This document shows positions 39,828 to 51,684 of a DNA stretch of 64,000 nt, in pieces. The number at the start of each line of letters is the position of its first letter. The stretch's first letter is position 1. The notes under the pieces are model-generated. The model did no database searches. It saw only the letters and a program-made list of their open reading frames with translations, and had not been told where the DNA came from. The stretch is taken from contig CM049318.1 in assembly GCA_026874595.1 (NCBI GenBank), positions 28,608,956-28,672,955 on the forward strand, in the 5' to 3' direction. The position numbers were made by a program, and so were the translations under genes. Source of the stretch: Sipunculus nudus (Eukaryota > Annelida > Sipuncula > Golfingiida > Sipunculidae).

Positions 39828-40713
39828 TAAAAGGTTTATCCATAGGGCCTTTGCTGAAAATCAAGGAAGGAAGGCGTAATTTATCAACAATAAAAATGAT
39901 TGATCAACAATCAACAACACGTATATTGTCCAAACATTATCATTCTATTCTTTCATGTATTGAGAGTACATAGACACCACGCCTTTGATTAATGTAATGA
40001 TCAGCATCTTCCGACACTTATTTCTTTTCTGTAGTAAAAAAACTAATTTCCAAAAGCATAATTTATCAGCAAGCCAAAAATAAAAAAATTCTAATATCCT
40101 GACAGTCACACTCGAACCAAAAGCGTTCTTTTAATTTATTAGCATCTGGGAAAAAATATTACTGTTTATAGAATATAAAAATCCTCGTTATTAAACTAGG
40201 GAACATCGCATACCTCACCCAATGTTCTAGAACGCGTGATTTTTGTCAAACGTTGGTAGCTGTACGTGAAGGTTAGAAGCATTAATCAGAGCCGCTTCAT
40301 GTGTGCTAAAGTTCACAAACCTAGCGCAGTGGCGGTACTGATGAGATCAAACTTGTGCATGGAGGGGGAAGTTTAGAAATAAGATTTTCCCTTAATAATA
40401 ATGAATGAAAAGGGACTGTCCTCTTGCCGGAACAGACTATTTGCCTTATCTTGCAATGGTAAAAATTTCTTGAAACTGAAACATATAATGGTGATTCAGC
40501 TTACCTGAAAATGTAATGGATTGTTTGTATGGCTTTATCCTTGGACGTCGAAAATACCTTCGCTCCAAAATGTTAGCCGTTCTTTTTTTACAAAGAAGTA
40601 TTGTTGGGAAACAAACTTTTTGGGGAATTATTCACATATGCGAATAAACATAAAGCAAACATTAGGACAACCAATGCATACATATATAGAGGAGCAAAGG
40701 GTCACATATAATG

Positions 40714-40762
<49 letters not shown>

Positions 40763-42054
40763 GCATGGGGTATTCGTATTCATTGTATTCGAATACAGGT
40801 ATTTCAAGTATTCATATTTGTATTCGAATACATTTGTAAAAAGTACATAAGTATTTGTATTCACATTCATGTATATTTTTCATGAATACATGCAGTATAC
40901 ATTAATGTTGTTTACCTTTTGTCCTTTATCCATTTGGGGAAATATTCCATTATGTCGATAGTGATTGATTTGGACCCACTAAACACAATCACACTAACAA
41001 TCTTATTTACATTTTGACATTTTTTTACTTTATTCATTTAAAATTAATATTTAATATGTTTATTCTGTCATTTGTATGTACATCTCCATCAGGCAGACCC
41101 TCTTTACTTCTACATTTATCCTACACCAATGTTCTTTATACATGCTAGACAACAGGTATCTACATGGGGCAAGCAACGCTGTCCATATTCTTTGTTCTGT
41201 ACCCTTTATGTCTGATAATGCTACAATGAACTTCCTGTGTAGAGGCTAGAGGTAGCTGGGCCAGCATGCCCGAGTCCACTCAAGTACAAAGGGTTGAAAG
41301 CTTATAATATAGTGATTACCCCTGCCTGGTCTAGGTAACATCCCTGACAGTGATGACAGCTAAGTACCTTACTTGAGAAAAAACCTGATGTCCATTCCAG
41401 TATGATGGTAAACCTTTAATTCATATAAAATGATTTGTGTATTTAGATACAGGTACAAGTAACTGGCCCCAACCCTGCTCAGTGTATATAGTAGCCAACT
41501 TTAAACATGCGGCATGTGGGCAACCCCCTGTATCTATCCTTTGTTGGTTACTGTATACTTGTGCTGATAATATACTGCTGCAATGAACCTCCTGTTTAAG
41601 AAGCTGGAGGTCGACCAGCTTGCTAGTCAGGTAGCTAGCTACAAAGGCAGCAGGTATGCTTTGTAATTACCCCTGCCTAAGATGGCTAATTGCCCTGACG
41701 GGGGTGACAGCTTTGTAAATGCAATTGACCCAAGCCTGGTGTCCATTTCAAGTACCAGTATAAAATTTGTACCTGGAGCACCTTATACCATGTTCAGGAA
41801 CTTTAGTTCTAGGTACAGGTACAATTGAGGTACTTCCAACTCATGACAGCCAGGTACAGGTACAGGTACTCTGAATTGTGTACCTAGGTAAAGGTAAAGG
41901 TACGGGTACAAGTACCTGGCCCCAACCCTGAAAGGAACATTCATTTGTATATTTCGTGTAACAAACTACCATAATATATAATACTATGTCATTATGGGGT
42001 TTGGAAATTAATGCATACACAGCGGCGGATTAAATGAATATTTTGAATTTCGGA

Positions 42055-42107
<53 letters not shown>

Positions 42108-44369
42108 CCTATATTTACCCGTACCTGCTTGGATTTTTCACCTCTTCTTGCATGTTGAAAAGACTTTCCCTGTAATGTAACTTTAATTAATATTCCTTCC
42201 CTCGGACGAGGGGTGCATAAAAAAACTTCATTAATGAGTAATATTTGGACATTTAACAAATATAAAATAGATTTTTTAAGTGTATACAAAACCAAACGCA
42301 ATTGCATTGCGTGAGATTATATTACTTGCTAACTATAAAAGTAAAAGTTTGATCTGGAAAAAGATAACAAATACACAACGATACATGGTCATACTAAATA
42401 CTCGTTCTTATCATAATAGTAACGCAGACCTATAAAAAAGGTGTTGCGGAACCAATATTTCTACTTTTTTCCACACCATTAACTATAAAGAAATGTTGAC
42501 GGAACTGAGTCCGGTATTTATTTAGAGAAAACACACCTTAAAGAGAGAGTCTGGTATTTATTTAAAGGAAACACACCTTAAAGAGAAAGTCAGGTATTTA
42601 ATTGAAGAAACACACCTTAAAGATAACCATATATGCTGGATCAAAGGCAAATATATCTGACTCCCATGAAACGAAATGTGTATCATAAACCTGTATGATC
42701 AAAATGATTCTTACCAACCCGCATACGAACCAAACCCAAACATTGCAGCAACCGCAAGGGACCCTGGGTCTACTCGAGTGCCCACGAAAGACGTTTTAGG
42801 ATTTAAGTTGTCCACGTGACCTAGAATACAGTACCATTCATTAAACAGACCTCCCATTTGTTATCTGAAAACTGGTATATAATACTGGTTAATAAGCAAA
42901 CTAATCATTATATAATGATCAATACGTAAAATGTAAATTTTGTCATATACATTAGATTTTCATTTACAATGTATGGTTACAGTTTAGTTGTTCTAAGAAC
43001 CAAATGCAAATTGTTCCTTATATCATACCCAGGTCGTAGTAAATTAGAATTTGTTAAAAGAAACAACTTTAAGAAATACCTGTGAAAGCCACATATATTA
43101 CTCAACATACACATAATGTGGCCCTGCGAGAGCGTGTTTAACTCTGATTTATGTTTGGGGAATGGCGCCCTGTAGGCTTTTAAGGACAACTAAGTACTCA
43201 GACAAAATACTGTCTGAAAAATGAAATGAAATGAAATATACAAAGAAGTACTCGTTTACTCTAATCAAAAGGATTATGATATGACGATAGAGGCGTCCTG
43301 TAAAAATGTAAGGATCATTTGTTTCCACCTTGTGTCATGGGAACATTCAGAGATCATTCATGTTTCATCTTTGTGATTGGGGAACATTTAGGAATCATTT
43401 ATGTTCATACTTGCCTCTTGCCATCATCACTACTCCTATGATAGCGATCGTGAGAAGAATGAGAGCCTTTGACACTGAGAGGAAAGCCTGGATACGGGAG
43501 GCGAAGTAAATGCTTCTGTAGTTGATATAAGCCAATGGCACTTAAAATATATATATATATATAAAAAATACATAGATACAGAGTAAAATTCATAATTCGT
43601 AAGGTAATGAAATATTTGCTACTTACACAAGAAACAAGTATATCATTCTTAACTTTTAGGCATATTGGTAAATATTTATACACATTTCTCTGAACCTATA
43701 TCTCTGCTAGCTACCACCTGATCTGTCAAGACATGGCATATAGGTTCTCGGTGCATCTTAAGCATGTATCAGTTAATGTTTGTTTTTGGGACTTCTCGGT
43801 CAAGTAACAACAAAGCAACGTTCCAGCGTTAAGGCGAGTGGTGCTGCTTTTTCGACAAAAGGTGAAGTAGTTCACAGGTAATGTATAAACTCACACGCAA
43901 TAAGGGGGATGGCGACCTGTTGAAGGATGAACGGTACAGAGCATTGTGGGAATACCAAACTGAACAAATACTGTGCGGCCATTCTGCCCATGATCACGAA
44001 GTTCGCCGGTGCTGCAAAGAGTCGTGTAGCAGACTGCGTTGAAAAGGCCACCATCTGCCCGTACGCCTCCTCAACAAACAGGTATTCACCGCCAGCTTTT
44101 GGCATCATGGTTCCGAGCTCGCAGTACACCATACCATGCAAAATACTGATACAGCCGCAGATCCCCCACATAAGGAGGGTTACCCCAACAGATCCGACCG
44201 ACCGAGCGACACCTACCGGAAAGAGAAAAATGCCTACACCTATTACAGTGTTGACGATAGCTCCTGTAGCTCGCAAAATCCCCATGTGACGGTCCATGTA
44301 AACCTCATCTTCGTCCTTCACCTTGCTCGATGAGTTTTCTGGATTGTCTCTTTTTCCTTCAGGTTCCAT
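36903..44369 (-). CDS. Gene C: intact SLC7 (LAT/xCT-type) amino-acid transporter light chain, 10 exons
   Basis: Exons in order on the minus strand: 44369-43895, 43540-43415, 42820-42715, 42169-42125, 39694-39571, 38976-38873, 38777-38681, 38271-38122, 37679-37502, 36982-36903. The joined frame is open for 494 codons. Landmarks: DEVYMDRHMGILRATGA before TM1, TM1 motif [28 protein letters not shown], loop cysteine FPQC at residue 143 for the SLC3 disulfide, FGFGSYAGW, EEVKNPSR, MAYFSVMTVEELVASPGVA, TFAERTLGPYTW, MSRQGSVPRVLGMLHMERR and [12 protein letters not shown]. The tail VVPEHRSEPDSEAQ resembles the VVPEED tail of xCT. Introns 2 and 8 begin with GC. Intron 4 is enlarged by a hAT-like insertion and intron 3 by a minisatellite. 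TM1 residue 50 is Phe where A has Ser. Substrate is not deducible; expected at the plasma membrane. Confidence 0.93.
37236..37270. repeat. (TA)n array, gene C intron 9
   Basis: About 17 units at the intron position also occupied by arrays in B and D. Confidence 0.9.
38024..38043. repeat. Poly-A run, gene C intron 8
   Basis: About 20 consecutive A; the corresponding place in D has only a few. Confidence 0.9.
38120..38121 (-). other. GC donor, gene C intron 8
   Basis: The exon ends CCATTTAAG and the intron starts GCACGC where gene A has GTAAGA. The same GC occurs in B (27486-27487) and D (49675-49676), so the change predates their duplication. The context is weak compared with a consensus GCAAGT donor. 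Confidence 0.75.
39075..39112. repeat. (TA)n array, gene C intron 5
   Basis: About 18 units; counterpart of 26485-26537. Confidence 0.9.
39768..39825. repeat. (TA)n array, gene C intron 4 (distal)
   Basis: About 28 units, close to exon 5; counterpart of 25740-25795. Confidence 0.95.
40718..40759. repeat. (TA)n array abutting the hAT-like insertion
   Basis: About 20 units ending exactly where the inserted element begins. Confidence 0.9.
40760..41930. mobile_element. Non-autonomous hAT-like element in gene C intron 4
   Basis: Intron 4 is 2.43 kb here but about 0.71-0.74 kb in B and D, so the DNA was added after duplication. The extra segment starts CAGGCATGGGG and ends CCCCAACCCTG, whose complement is CAGGGTTGGGG, a short imperfect terminal inverted repeat of hAT style. 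The left end is full of tattcgaatac words; the right end has many ggtacaggtac words, typical of subterminal binding repeats. The interior is two diverged direct units (about 41160-41480 and 41515-41930) sharing caatgaac-tcctgt, attacccctgcct and tgacagct, the first also ending ggccccaaccctg. No transposase and no clear 8-bp target duplication were seen. Confidence 0.6.
42058..42106. repeat. (TA)n array, gene C intron 4 (proximal)
   Basis: About 23 units just after exon 4. Confidence 0.95.
42505..42625. repeat. Three-unit minisatellite in gene C intron 3
   Basis: Three tandem units of about 41 bp, each containing ggtatttatt/aatt, aaacacaccttaaag and an agt spacer. Genes D (52075-52120) and B (about 24740-24775) have a single unit, so the triplication is specific to C. 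Confidence 0.85.
43413..43414 (-). other. GC donor, gene C intron 2
   Basis: The exon 2 boundary reads AAGAG|GCAAGT, the textbook context of GC-AG introns. D has the same (53352-53353), whereas B has GTAAGT and A has GTGAGA. Confidence 0.85.
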
Positions 44370-44490
44370 CGTTGATTTTGCCCTAAAAGTAACCTCCAGT
44401 TGCTCTTAAACTCCACATTAGCATCTGTTACAATTGTGCAGGCTTGTGTTTACTTCAAACTTTACTCGACATAATGCTCTAACAAAAAAG

Positions 44491-44528
44491 TTTTCAATTG
44501 AACGGTCTCTATCTATTTTTGTAGTTCG
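44491..44528 (-). promoter_or_regulatory. Conserved GATA-containing block upstream of gene C
   Basis: Reverse complement reads actacaaaaatagatagaga followed by ccgttcaattgaaaa. It is the counterpart of the block upstream of B and D, about 125-160 bp before the start codon. Confidence 0.3.
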
Positions 44529-45099
44529 GACCTGAGAGCTCAAGGTTACTCATACTTTAAACCATTTTAAATGATTTTGTTTTGTCAATCAAGAGCCATT
44601 TTGGCCAGCAAGAATCCTTCGGATGATAATACTTGAGGTGTTATTGAAAAAAATAACGTATATGGGATACTCACTAAACTAACAACGAGCGTGTAGTGGC
44701 GTTCGGTAGTCTATAGGGGTGGAGAAAAAACAGAGAAACCGATTTAACCAATTTAAATTGGGTAAAGTTAGATCCAGGATCAACCCGTAAAAATTGTAGA
44801 TATTCTGGATCACGTACGTTTTTTACCATTTTGTCTATCGTCATTTTCTGGTTTGATAACCACCTTTGCTCCAGCAAACACAGTTTATCTATGGGCCCAC
44901 CATGGAATTTTTTTAAGATATAAGTTTTCTGTGTGATTAGGATATGCCGGTTTTAGGTATATATGTTGGTAGTTTATCATATATTTAGAGGTATTTTTAT
45001 ATAGTGATGTTTTTATACGATAAATACTGATATTAACCAGGGCTATAATGCCTGAAATGTCTGCAATGCAGATCACACCATTGTGTCATAATAGGGTAA

Positions 45100-46705
45100 T
45101 CGTTTATCCGAAAAGCAGGGTTTATGTTCAGAGAAAGGATCGTTCTCATAATTTACATGATTTCCCACTATTGCCAACCTGCACCTGAGTTTACCAGAGA
45201 TTGACAGAAATTAATAAACGGAGCTAGTCTAAAATAAACGTTGCAATAGCATTTTTGTTTTTCATCAATTTAATCAATTTATCATTTCAAATATAATGAA
45301 ATTATTGCTTATTGGCTATGGGATAATCATAATCGACTTCATTGTTGAATATTATTTGTTTTGTTTTGATTTCGAAAAATAAGTCAAAATTTCGATTCTA
45401 ATTTTCAATTTCGTTGAAACATATTTTATGACGTGTTGTAAACATAATTTAAACTTTCAAGCCATCCTATATACGTACTTAATCAAAGGAGAAAATACAT
45501 TGCTTGATTGCTTGAAAGTGTGATCGTACAGTTTACTCAAGATTTTGCCAGGGAAAAAAAAAGAAAAATTGTACGATCATTGTATGTGGCCGTGAAAATA
45601 CAGCGAAGCCCCCTACATCGGTAGGACTGACAACATTGGATTGGTACAAATGACTTGTACTATTAAATTTCACATGAATATGTATGAAGTCCCAATGTAG
45701 TGCTTTATATACTCCTGTGGTCAAATGCATTGTTGTATAGTATATGGATTGTTTAACACACTTTATTCATCTGAATGTCAAAAAACAGGTAGTGCTTTAC
45801 ATACGCGTGTGTTATTTGCAAAATGTATTGTTGTACTGTATGTATTGCTTTTACACACGATTAAAAAATTACTCTATCCACTTTCTGGAGTTATTCTTAT
45901 TGCCCGACCGTATTTAATTACTAATACCCACATGCTTAAAACGAACTAGGAAGATCATATAATGGACACATAGGCCAATTAGAGATAAACTAATGGCAAT
46001 TTCCGTTAGTTTGGCTTTCAAATATAATAAATCAGCCTCATAAACTGTTACAACAAACAGTTTTACGCAATATAAGGTGATGGTGTTAATGCTGACCTTA
46101 AACATAGACGGCTGCTCATGTGAACTATAGAAGTTTCATTTCAGTAAAGCCAGGAGTTTCCACCGGTCCTACGTTTGGTCCGGTCGAAGTCTGAAGTCTA
46201 ATCTACATTTTCGTGTTTCATCCTTAAGATCGCATAATATATAAATAGCCACATCTTATTACATAAATGAAACAAGAATTAATTCCATGTTTTTTAAAAC
46301 CTCATATGGTTTAGCTATTTTCGCCTGAGCATACCAGCACGCGACCATGCAAATTAATTTACTATTATACACCTCTCATTAAATAATAATTCACGGACAA
46401 GTATTGGTGTACTTTACTGTTAAAGCTTATTGTATGGCAAGAAACGTGTCAAGTAAAACAATAATGAATAACAAATTCGTTGGTCGGATGGGTTATACAA
46501 TAAATATATTCTAACTTGATGATACATTCTATAAAGAAACTATTTAATCCTAATTCTCATTAAATAAAAATTATATTGTATACTTTGTATATTATTTATA
46601 TTTTTTATATTTTAATAATTGTTTCCCTACCATTTGATGAATATTTTATTGCATCTTTTAAACCCTCAGCTGTTCTGCATATAGTTCCTAAGTTCACAAT
46701 AGTAA
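45100..46705. other. Upstream flank of gene C, shared with gene D
   Basis: The part from about 45890 to 46705 aligns with 54880-55670 upstream of D (for example gttaatgctgaccttaaaca and ggctgctcatgtgaacta in both). The C and D duplications therefore included about 2.3 kb (C) or 1.4 kb (D) of 5' flank. 45100-45890 shows no recognised element. Confidence 0.65.
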
Positions 46706-46709
46706 ACAA

Positions 46710-46918
46710 TAAGTAAACAATACTACTGTGTAACTGCAAAGAAATTATTCATACTCTGATATGCTAATTGGGCTCCACGGGGCCTATTAATGTCACATTC
46801 GAGACACCAGCGCGCTCGAAATTGTGATGATTGTTTACTTTGATGGGGAGTAAATTACTCGTGAGGAGGCAACTATACCTGCTGCTGTTACGATCGATAA
46901 AGAAGTATTTGTTCCCTT

Positions 46919-46962
<44 letters not shown>

Positions 46963-47160
46963 TATATATATATAATCGTCGAATCTCTATAATGTGGGCA
47001 CTCTTAGGACTGGGCCACTTTATAGAGGTGCCCACTATATGGAGGTAATAGCTGCCACGTTCAGTGCTGCCACCTACTTTGAAATATTAGTATTACTATA
47101 GTTGGTCCTGTTTTAAGAGTACTTCGTTAACTTGATGCATGTTTTTTCTCCCTGTTTATA
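46710..47160 (+). repeat. Duplicated segment, copy 2 (pairs with 17635-18130)
   Basis: Matches copy 1 in the same orientation, including the ctgctgttacgatcgataaa block and a TA array at 46919-46975. It precedes the exon 8-9 relic, as expected for the remains of an A-type copy with a large internal deletion. Confidence 0.65.
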
Positions 47161-47184
47161 AACAAAAATTTCAATAAGTATATA

Positions 47185-47295
47185 TATTAATGGAAGTAGA
47201 ATACACAGAAAATTCGGTTGACTTCTTCCAATTTTCGGTCGGCTGCTTTAACCACTAAGCTACGACAGATCCCTGACCCCTCTGTGCATATATGT
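47185..47295 (-). mobile_element. tRNA-derived SINE fragment
   Basis: Minus strand gives ctgtcgtagcttagtggtta (A-box match TAGCTTAGTGG) followed by aagcagccgaccgaaaattg and gaattttctgtgtattctac. It shares core and end with 18548-18790 but lacks the B-box segment present there. Confidence 0.55.
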
Positions 47296-47443
47296 GCGTA
47301 TTTGCGTTCTTTTATAGGAACCATCGATGTGAAGTCACGGCATCTAAAAGTATGTACTACCAAATCTTCCGTGTGGATGCTTCGGTTAAACAATTGCTTT
47401 TAATGATGACATTAGTGGTTTGTTAATATTCCATGATATATAG

Positions 47444-47965
47444 GTGGTCGTGGGCTTCTTTTACATTCCTGTGCCAAATATCTAAGACATCATTTTTTTC
47501 ATCGTGTTTGTGAATAAATTTGCCGATATCATTGGAGTGTCAACTTGGTTCTATTTCCAATGGAAGAGGCCGGGTGCCGATCGAATTCAGGAAAGAAAAC
47601 CAACAGATTAATGGGTAAGGTTTTTTTTAATATTAACTCTCATCCAGTATAGCTCTACGTTTCATATATAGGTAAATAAAATTATACTAGTATGGCAATA
47701 CGTTATTACAGATGATTTTAATAGTCAAGTTCAAATGACTGCTTTGCTTTAAGTGATGCAAGATTGTAAGATCATCACTAATTAATGGTAATGATTATCC
47801 CGGTGTTTGTGTTTTTGTTCCTTGCCGGTTTGATGATTCTTGCTTTCTACGGTCATCCGCTCATTATAGACTTGGGATACAGGCATACGTGTTGGCTTGT
47901 GTTTTGTATTTACTGGAGAAATACTTACTCAGGCGTTCACGTCACGTCCGTATGATAGTCGGTAA
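47444..47965 (+). pseudogene. Relic F: exons 8 and 9 of an A-type SLC7 copy
   Basis: Exon 8 (47444 to about 47593, after a tatag acceptor) reads VVVGFFYIPVPNI, then TAA at 47483-47485, then [20 protein letters not shown], matching gene A exon 8. The end of the exon is scrambled. Exon 9 (about 47785-47962) reads MIIPVFVFLFLAGLMILAF, shifts frame, and ends AYVLACVLYLLEKYLLRRSR then HVRMIV with a preserved gtaatg donor-like site. It is on the strand opposite to its neighbours C and D. No other exons were found near it. Confidence 0.8.
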
Positions 47966-48406
47966 TGAATAAGTTTATTCAGTAAAACCCTCTTTCCCCA
48001 GAGAAGTTATGACAATAGCAGGGGTTTGATATTATACATTGATTTACTAGAACGCAAATAGTGAATTATGTGAAAATTGTATAATATAATGTATTAACAC
48101 ATATGACATTCAATGGGCATCCATTAATATAATACGAAACATCTCTTAGGTAGACCCATCTATATCCCCGTATTATTAAAAATCGACAATCCCCTTTCAC
48201 ATTTATCGCGTATCATGGGAACAAAGCTCTTCAAGATGCAATACATAAACGGAATAAAAAGGAAAACAATTAATGATAGGAGGAGTGCTAACTATCGCTA
48301 AAAGTGGCAGAATTTATTACATCCAAATCGTAATCCCCTCACTTTAACGTAATTATTCTAAAACTTCAGTAATTGTTTCCTAGTCTATGGTCTATCTTTC
48401 ACCAAC

Positions 48407-48412
48407 TTTATT
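48407..48412 (-). terminator. Polyadenylation signal candidate for gene D
   Basis: AATAAA on the minus strand about 220 nt past the stop. The paralogous position in B also has AATAAA (29042-29047), while in C the motif is mutated. Confidence 0.45.
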
Positions 48413-48632
48413 AAATCATTCGGAACCACTTGATGTAGGTTTTATAGACATCCAAACAAACAAAGCTGATCTGCTTTTCTGGAGGACGTACCTAATGTAC
48501 TTGTCCGTTCAGGAGAGTTTGTTCTGCCGAGAAGATAGAAAATGACACTGCATTGGACAATTTGTCAAATACCAATTTATCATATGTATTACGTATATGT
48601 CTGTCGAGTATATGAGTGGATCTTATATCTTC

Positions 48633-48761
48633 TTATTGGGCTTCAGGGTCCGGCTCGCTGCGGTGTTCTGGGACAACTCGCATCAGTTTTTGTATGGACA
48701 GTGTAAAAGTATCTGAAAAAGCAGCATTTTTATACCTCATTAAAAAACCGTTTGAAATGTA

Positions 48762-48807
<46 letters not shown>

Positions 48808-51086
48808 ACCCCCCTGCACGCTAGAGCACCTTCACTGTGATGAACTAAACTTTAATGTGTAATATTGATTATATATATGTATATATATATATATATATTA
48901 TATTTTAACTAGTAGTTTATTGTTGTTTGCATACCGAAACGATTGTAAGGAAATGAAAAAATGCAAACTGGCATATCAATAAAACCAAGGAAACTATACA
49001 CTTATAAAAAATTAATACATAAGTATTATCGTCATTCTTTAGTTAGCTCTGATATACATTTTAATGTATATTCCCAAGATCCTTCTCTAACAATAAAAGC
49101 GGTTACAAAGAAGAGAATTTTTTTTAAATGAGATACGATACAAACTCTCCTTTTTAAAGTCACACAAGTACTTTAAATGAGATAAAGATTACCCATGGCC
49201 TTTCGGAAACCACTTGACTGACTGAAAACGTGCTTTTCCAGGAGGTATATAGGGAAACATGCGAGGTAGACGCCAAGACCTAAACCATAAACTATCGGGG
49301 ATCGGACGATGGCCAGCACCAACATTGAGGTCATGAACAGACAAACCACCACCGGGATCACAAACGGTATCTACAGTTTACGAAGTAGTAATCTCACCAT
49401 ACATTTTCTATTATAAACAATATAGTTAAATCAAATATAATATAGACTCATAATTCATAAATAAAGTCATGACAATTGTATTCTAGAGTTCTAGGCTGCA
49501 GAAACTTTTTTGATAGCATATCAGAAACCTCTCTCTTTCCCACTTGGAGACTACATATTTCGCTTAAACAAGAGTATGCAAGTTACCAACAAAAACAGCT
49601 AACAGGTGTTACGATAGGACAATATGTTTTAAATATCTGTTTTTAATTACTCAACTAAAAACAAATATAGGCATGCCTTGAATGGTCGTTTGGCATTCGG
49701 TCTCTTCCATCTAAAGTAGAACCAAGTCGAAGTTCCTATGATGTCGCCTAGCCTGTTTATAAACTGTCTGTAAGCAATGATGTCGTAGATGTTTGTCACC
49801 GGGATGTACAGATGACCTATTATCACCTGCGCAAAAAGTGAAAATATCTTATATAAAAAATAAAAGTTAAAGGGGCACCAGCTAAAGAAAGGTCAAGCGA
49901 GATGAGCTTTAGAAGTTTAGTTATTATGCCACTTATTACGGAAAAACGGTGGACGCATTGTTTGAACATTCGAAAATGTACAATGATATGGGCCAATAAC
50001 ATATGGCAATGATCCATAGGGAAATGCTGAGCTGTTGTTTCGGGATGCAACTTAATGCCTTCAATACTTTTTTATCAATGGCAAGAACGTCCAATCCGTG
50101 ATCTTTTTATATCTTAAGCGGTTCATCTTAACAGATTTTGCTTAAAAATTGGAAAAAATTGAAATTATTTACGTGCACATGTATTTCTTAAAAATTACAT
50201 AAACGCTTGTGATAGGTTATGAAATGACATGGAAAAAATATCCTTGTACCATGTACGTTATAGCCGGTAATGGAGATCTCCTCTCCACGTGCAACATTCC
50301 AAGGACCCGAGGCAGCGACCCCTGGCGGCTCATACCGAAGATCATTCTGATTGAAATCGTGCAGTGTAAGGTTAAAACAGTTTAATAAATCGTTTAAGAA
50401 AATTTCAAATTAGGTACTATTAAAAATAAGTTTAAGACATACCGAGATACTGCCAAAATTGCGGTGTTCAGAAAACCAGTAATTGACAGGAAAACACACA
50501 ATGCTATGACCCAAGTATAAGTACCGATAGTCCTCTCAGCGAAAGTCTGAAACATGAAACATCTATTATAGTCTTTGAGTACATATATTTCATCTATATC
50601 CCGATGGTGCTTCGTCCCATTAATACAAATACATTATATATATATATATAATATATTTATTATTAGTATTGTCCTTACTGTGACTAAGCTTAGATATTTT
50701 CACAGTCTTTATAGTTATTGACATAGGCTCAACATGCATGTCGTCTATGCATTATTTAATCTCTCAGCAGCATACTCAATTCCTCTTTGTAAACATAATA
50801 AATTATCCAGTCTCACTGGATTTTACTTTAAAAAATGGCTTTTTTCTACACCCCAACAACCCCATACGCACCAGAGCAACACCAGGGGACGCTACCAGTT
50901 CCTCCACAGTCATGACTGAAAAGTAGGCCATATTGACGGCGACATAGAGCAGCGTGATCACTACCATTGACGAAATACAAACAAGGGGGAGATTCCTGAA
51001 AAGCAAGGATGATTACAATATAAAGGGTAGAATAATGTGGTTACTGAAAAGAAACAGTTGTCATAATATATATATATATATATATA

Positions 51087-51146
<60 letters not shown>

Positions 51147-51633
51147 AGATTGAATACCTCTACAATTATTTTGGAATGTCAGATCTATTAAAAGATTTTG
51201 TGAAACGTTTCTTATATAAGCGTTAGAAGCATTATTTAGAGGCGCCTCATGTATGCCACAGTTCATCAACCCGATTGTTGCTTAACATGTCAGCTCTATC
51301 AGCTAGAAAAGTGGCGGTACTAATAAGATCCAACGTGCATAGAGTAGGATGTTTAGAAATAAGGTTGCCCTTAATACTAGTGAATGAAGAGGGACTGTCC
51401 GTCTGCCGGAGCAGACAATTTTCCCTATCTCGCAATTGTAAAACAATTTTAAAAATGAAACATAAAGTTGATTCAGATTAACTCCAAACGTAATGGATTG
51501 TTCGTTTGATGTTATCCTTAGCCGAAAAAATAACTTCGCTCAGATTTATATGAAGCCATTCCTTTTTTAAGAAGAAATATGGGGGGGGGGGGGGGGGGGC
51601 GGGGGAACATACACGAATGCGAAATATAATATA

Positions 51634-51684
<51 letters not shown>

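Larger units (their letters stand above)
35945..45100 (-). repeat. Right arm of the inverted duplication (contains gene C)
   Basis: Counterpart of 19543-29790 in the opposite orientation; here the transporter is intact. See the left-arm entry. Confidence 0.85.

Noticed and set aside
43927-44333. Plus-strand frames of 65-120 codons opposite exon 1 of gene C (and likewise opposite D and G)
   Set aside because: Antisense shadows of the conserved exon; no independent evidence.
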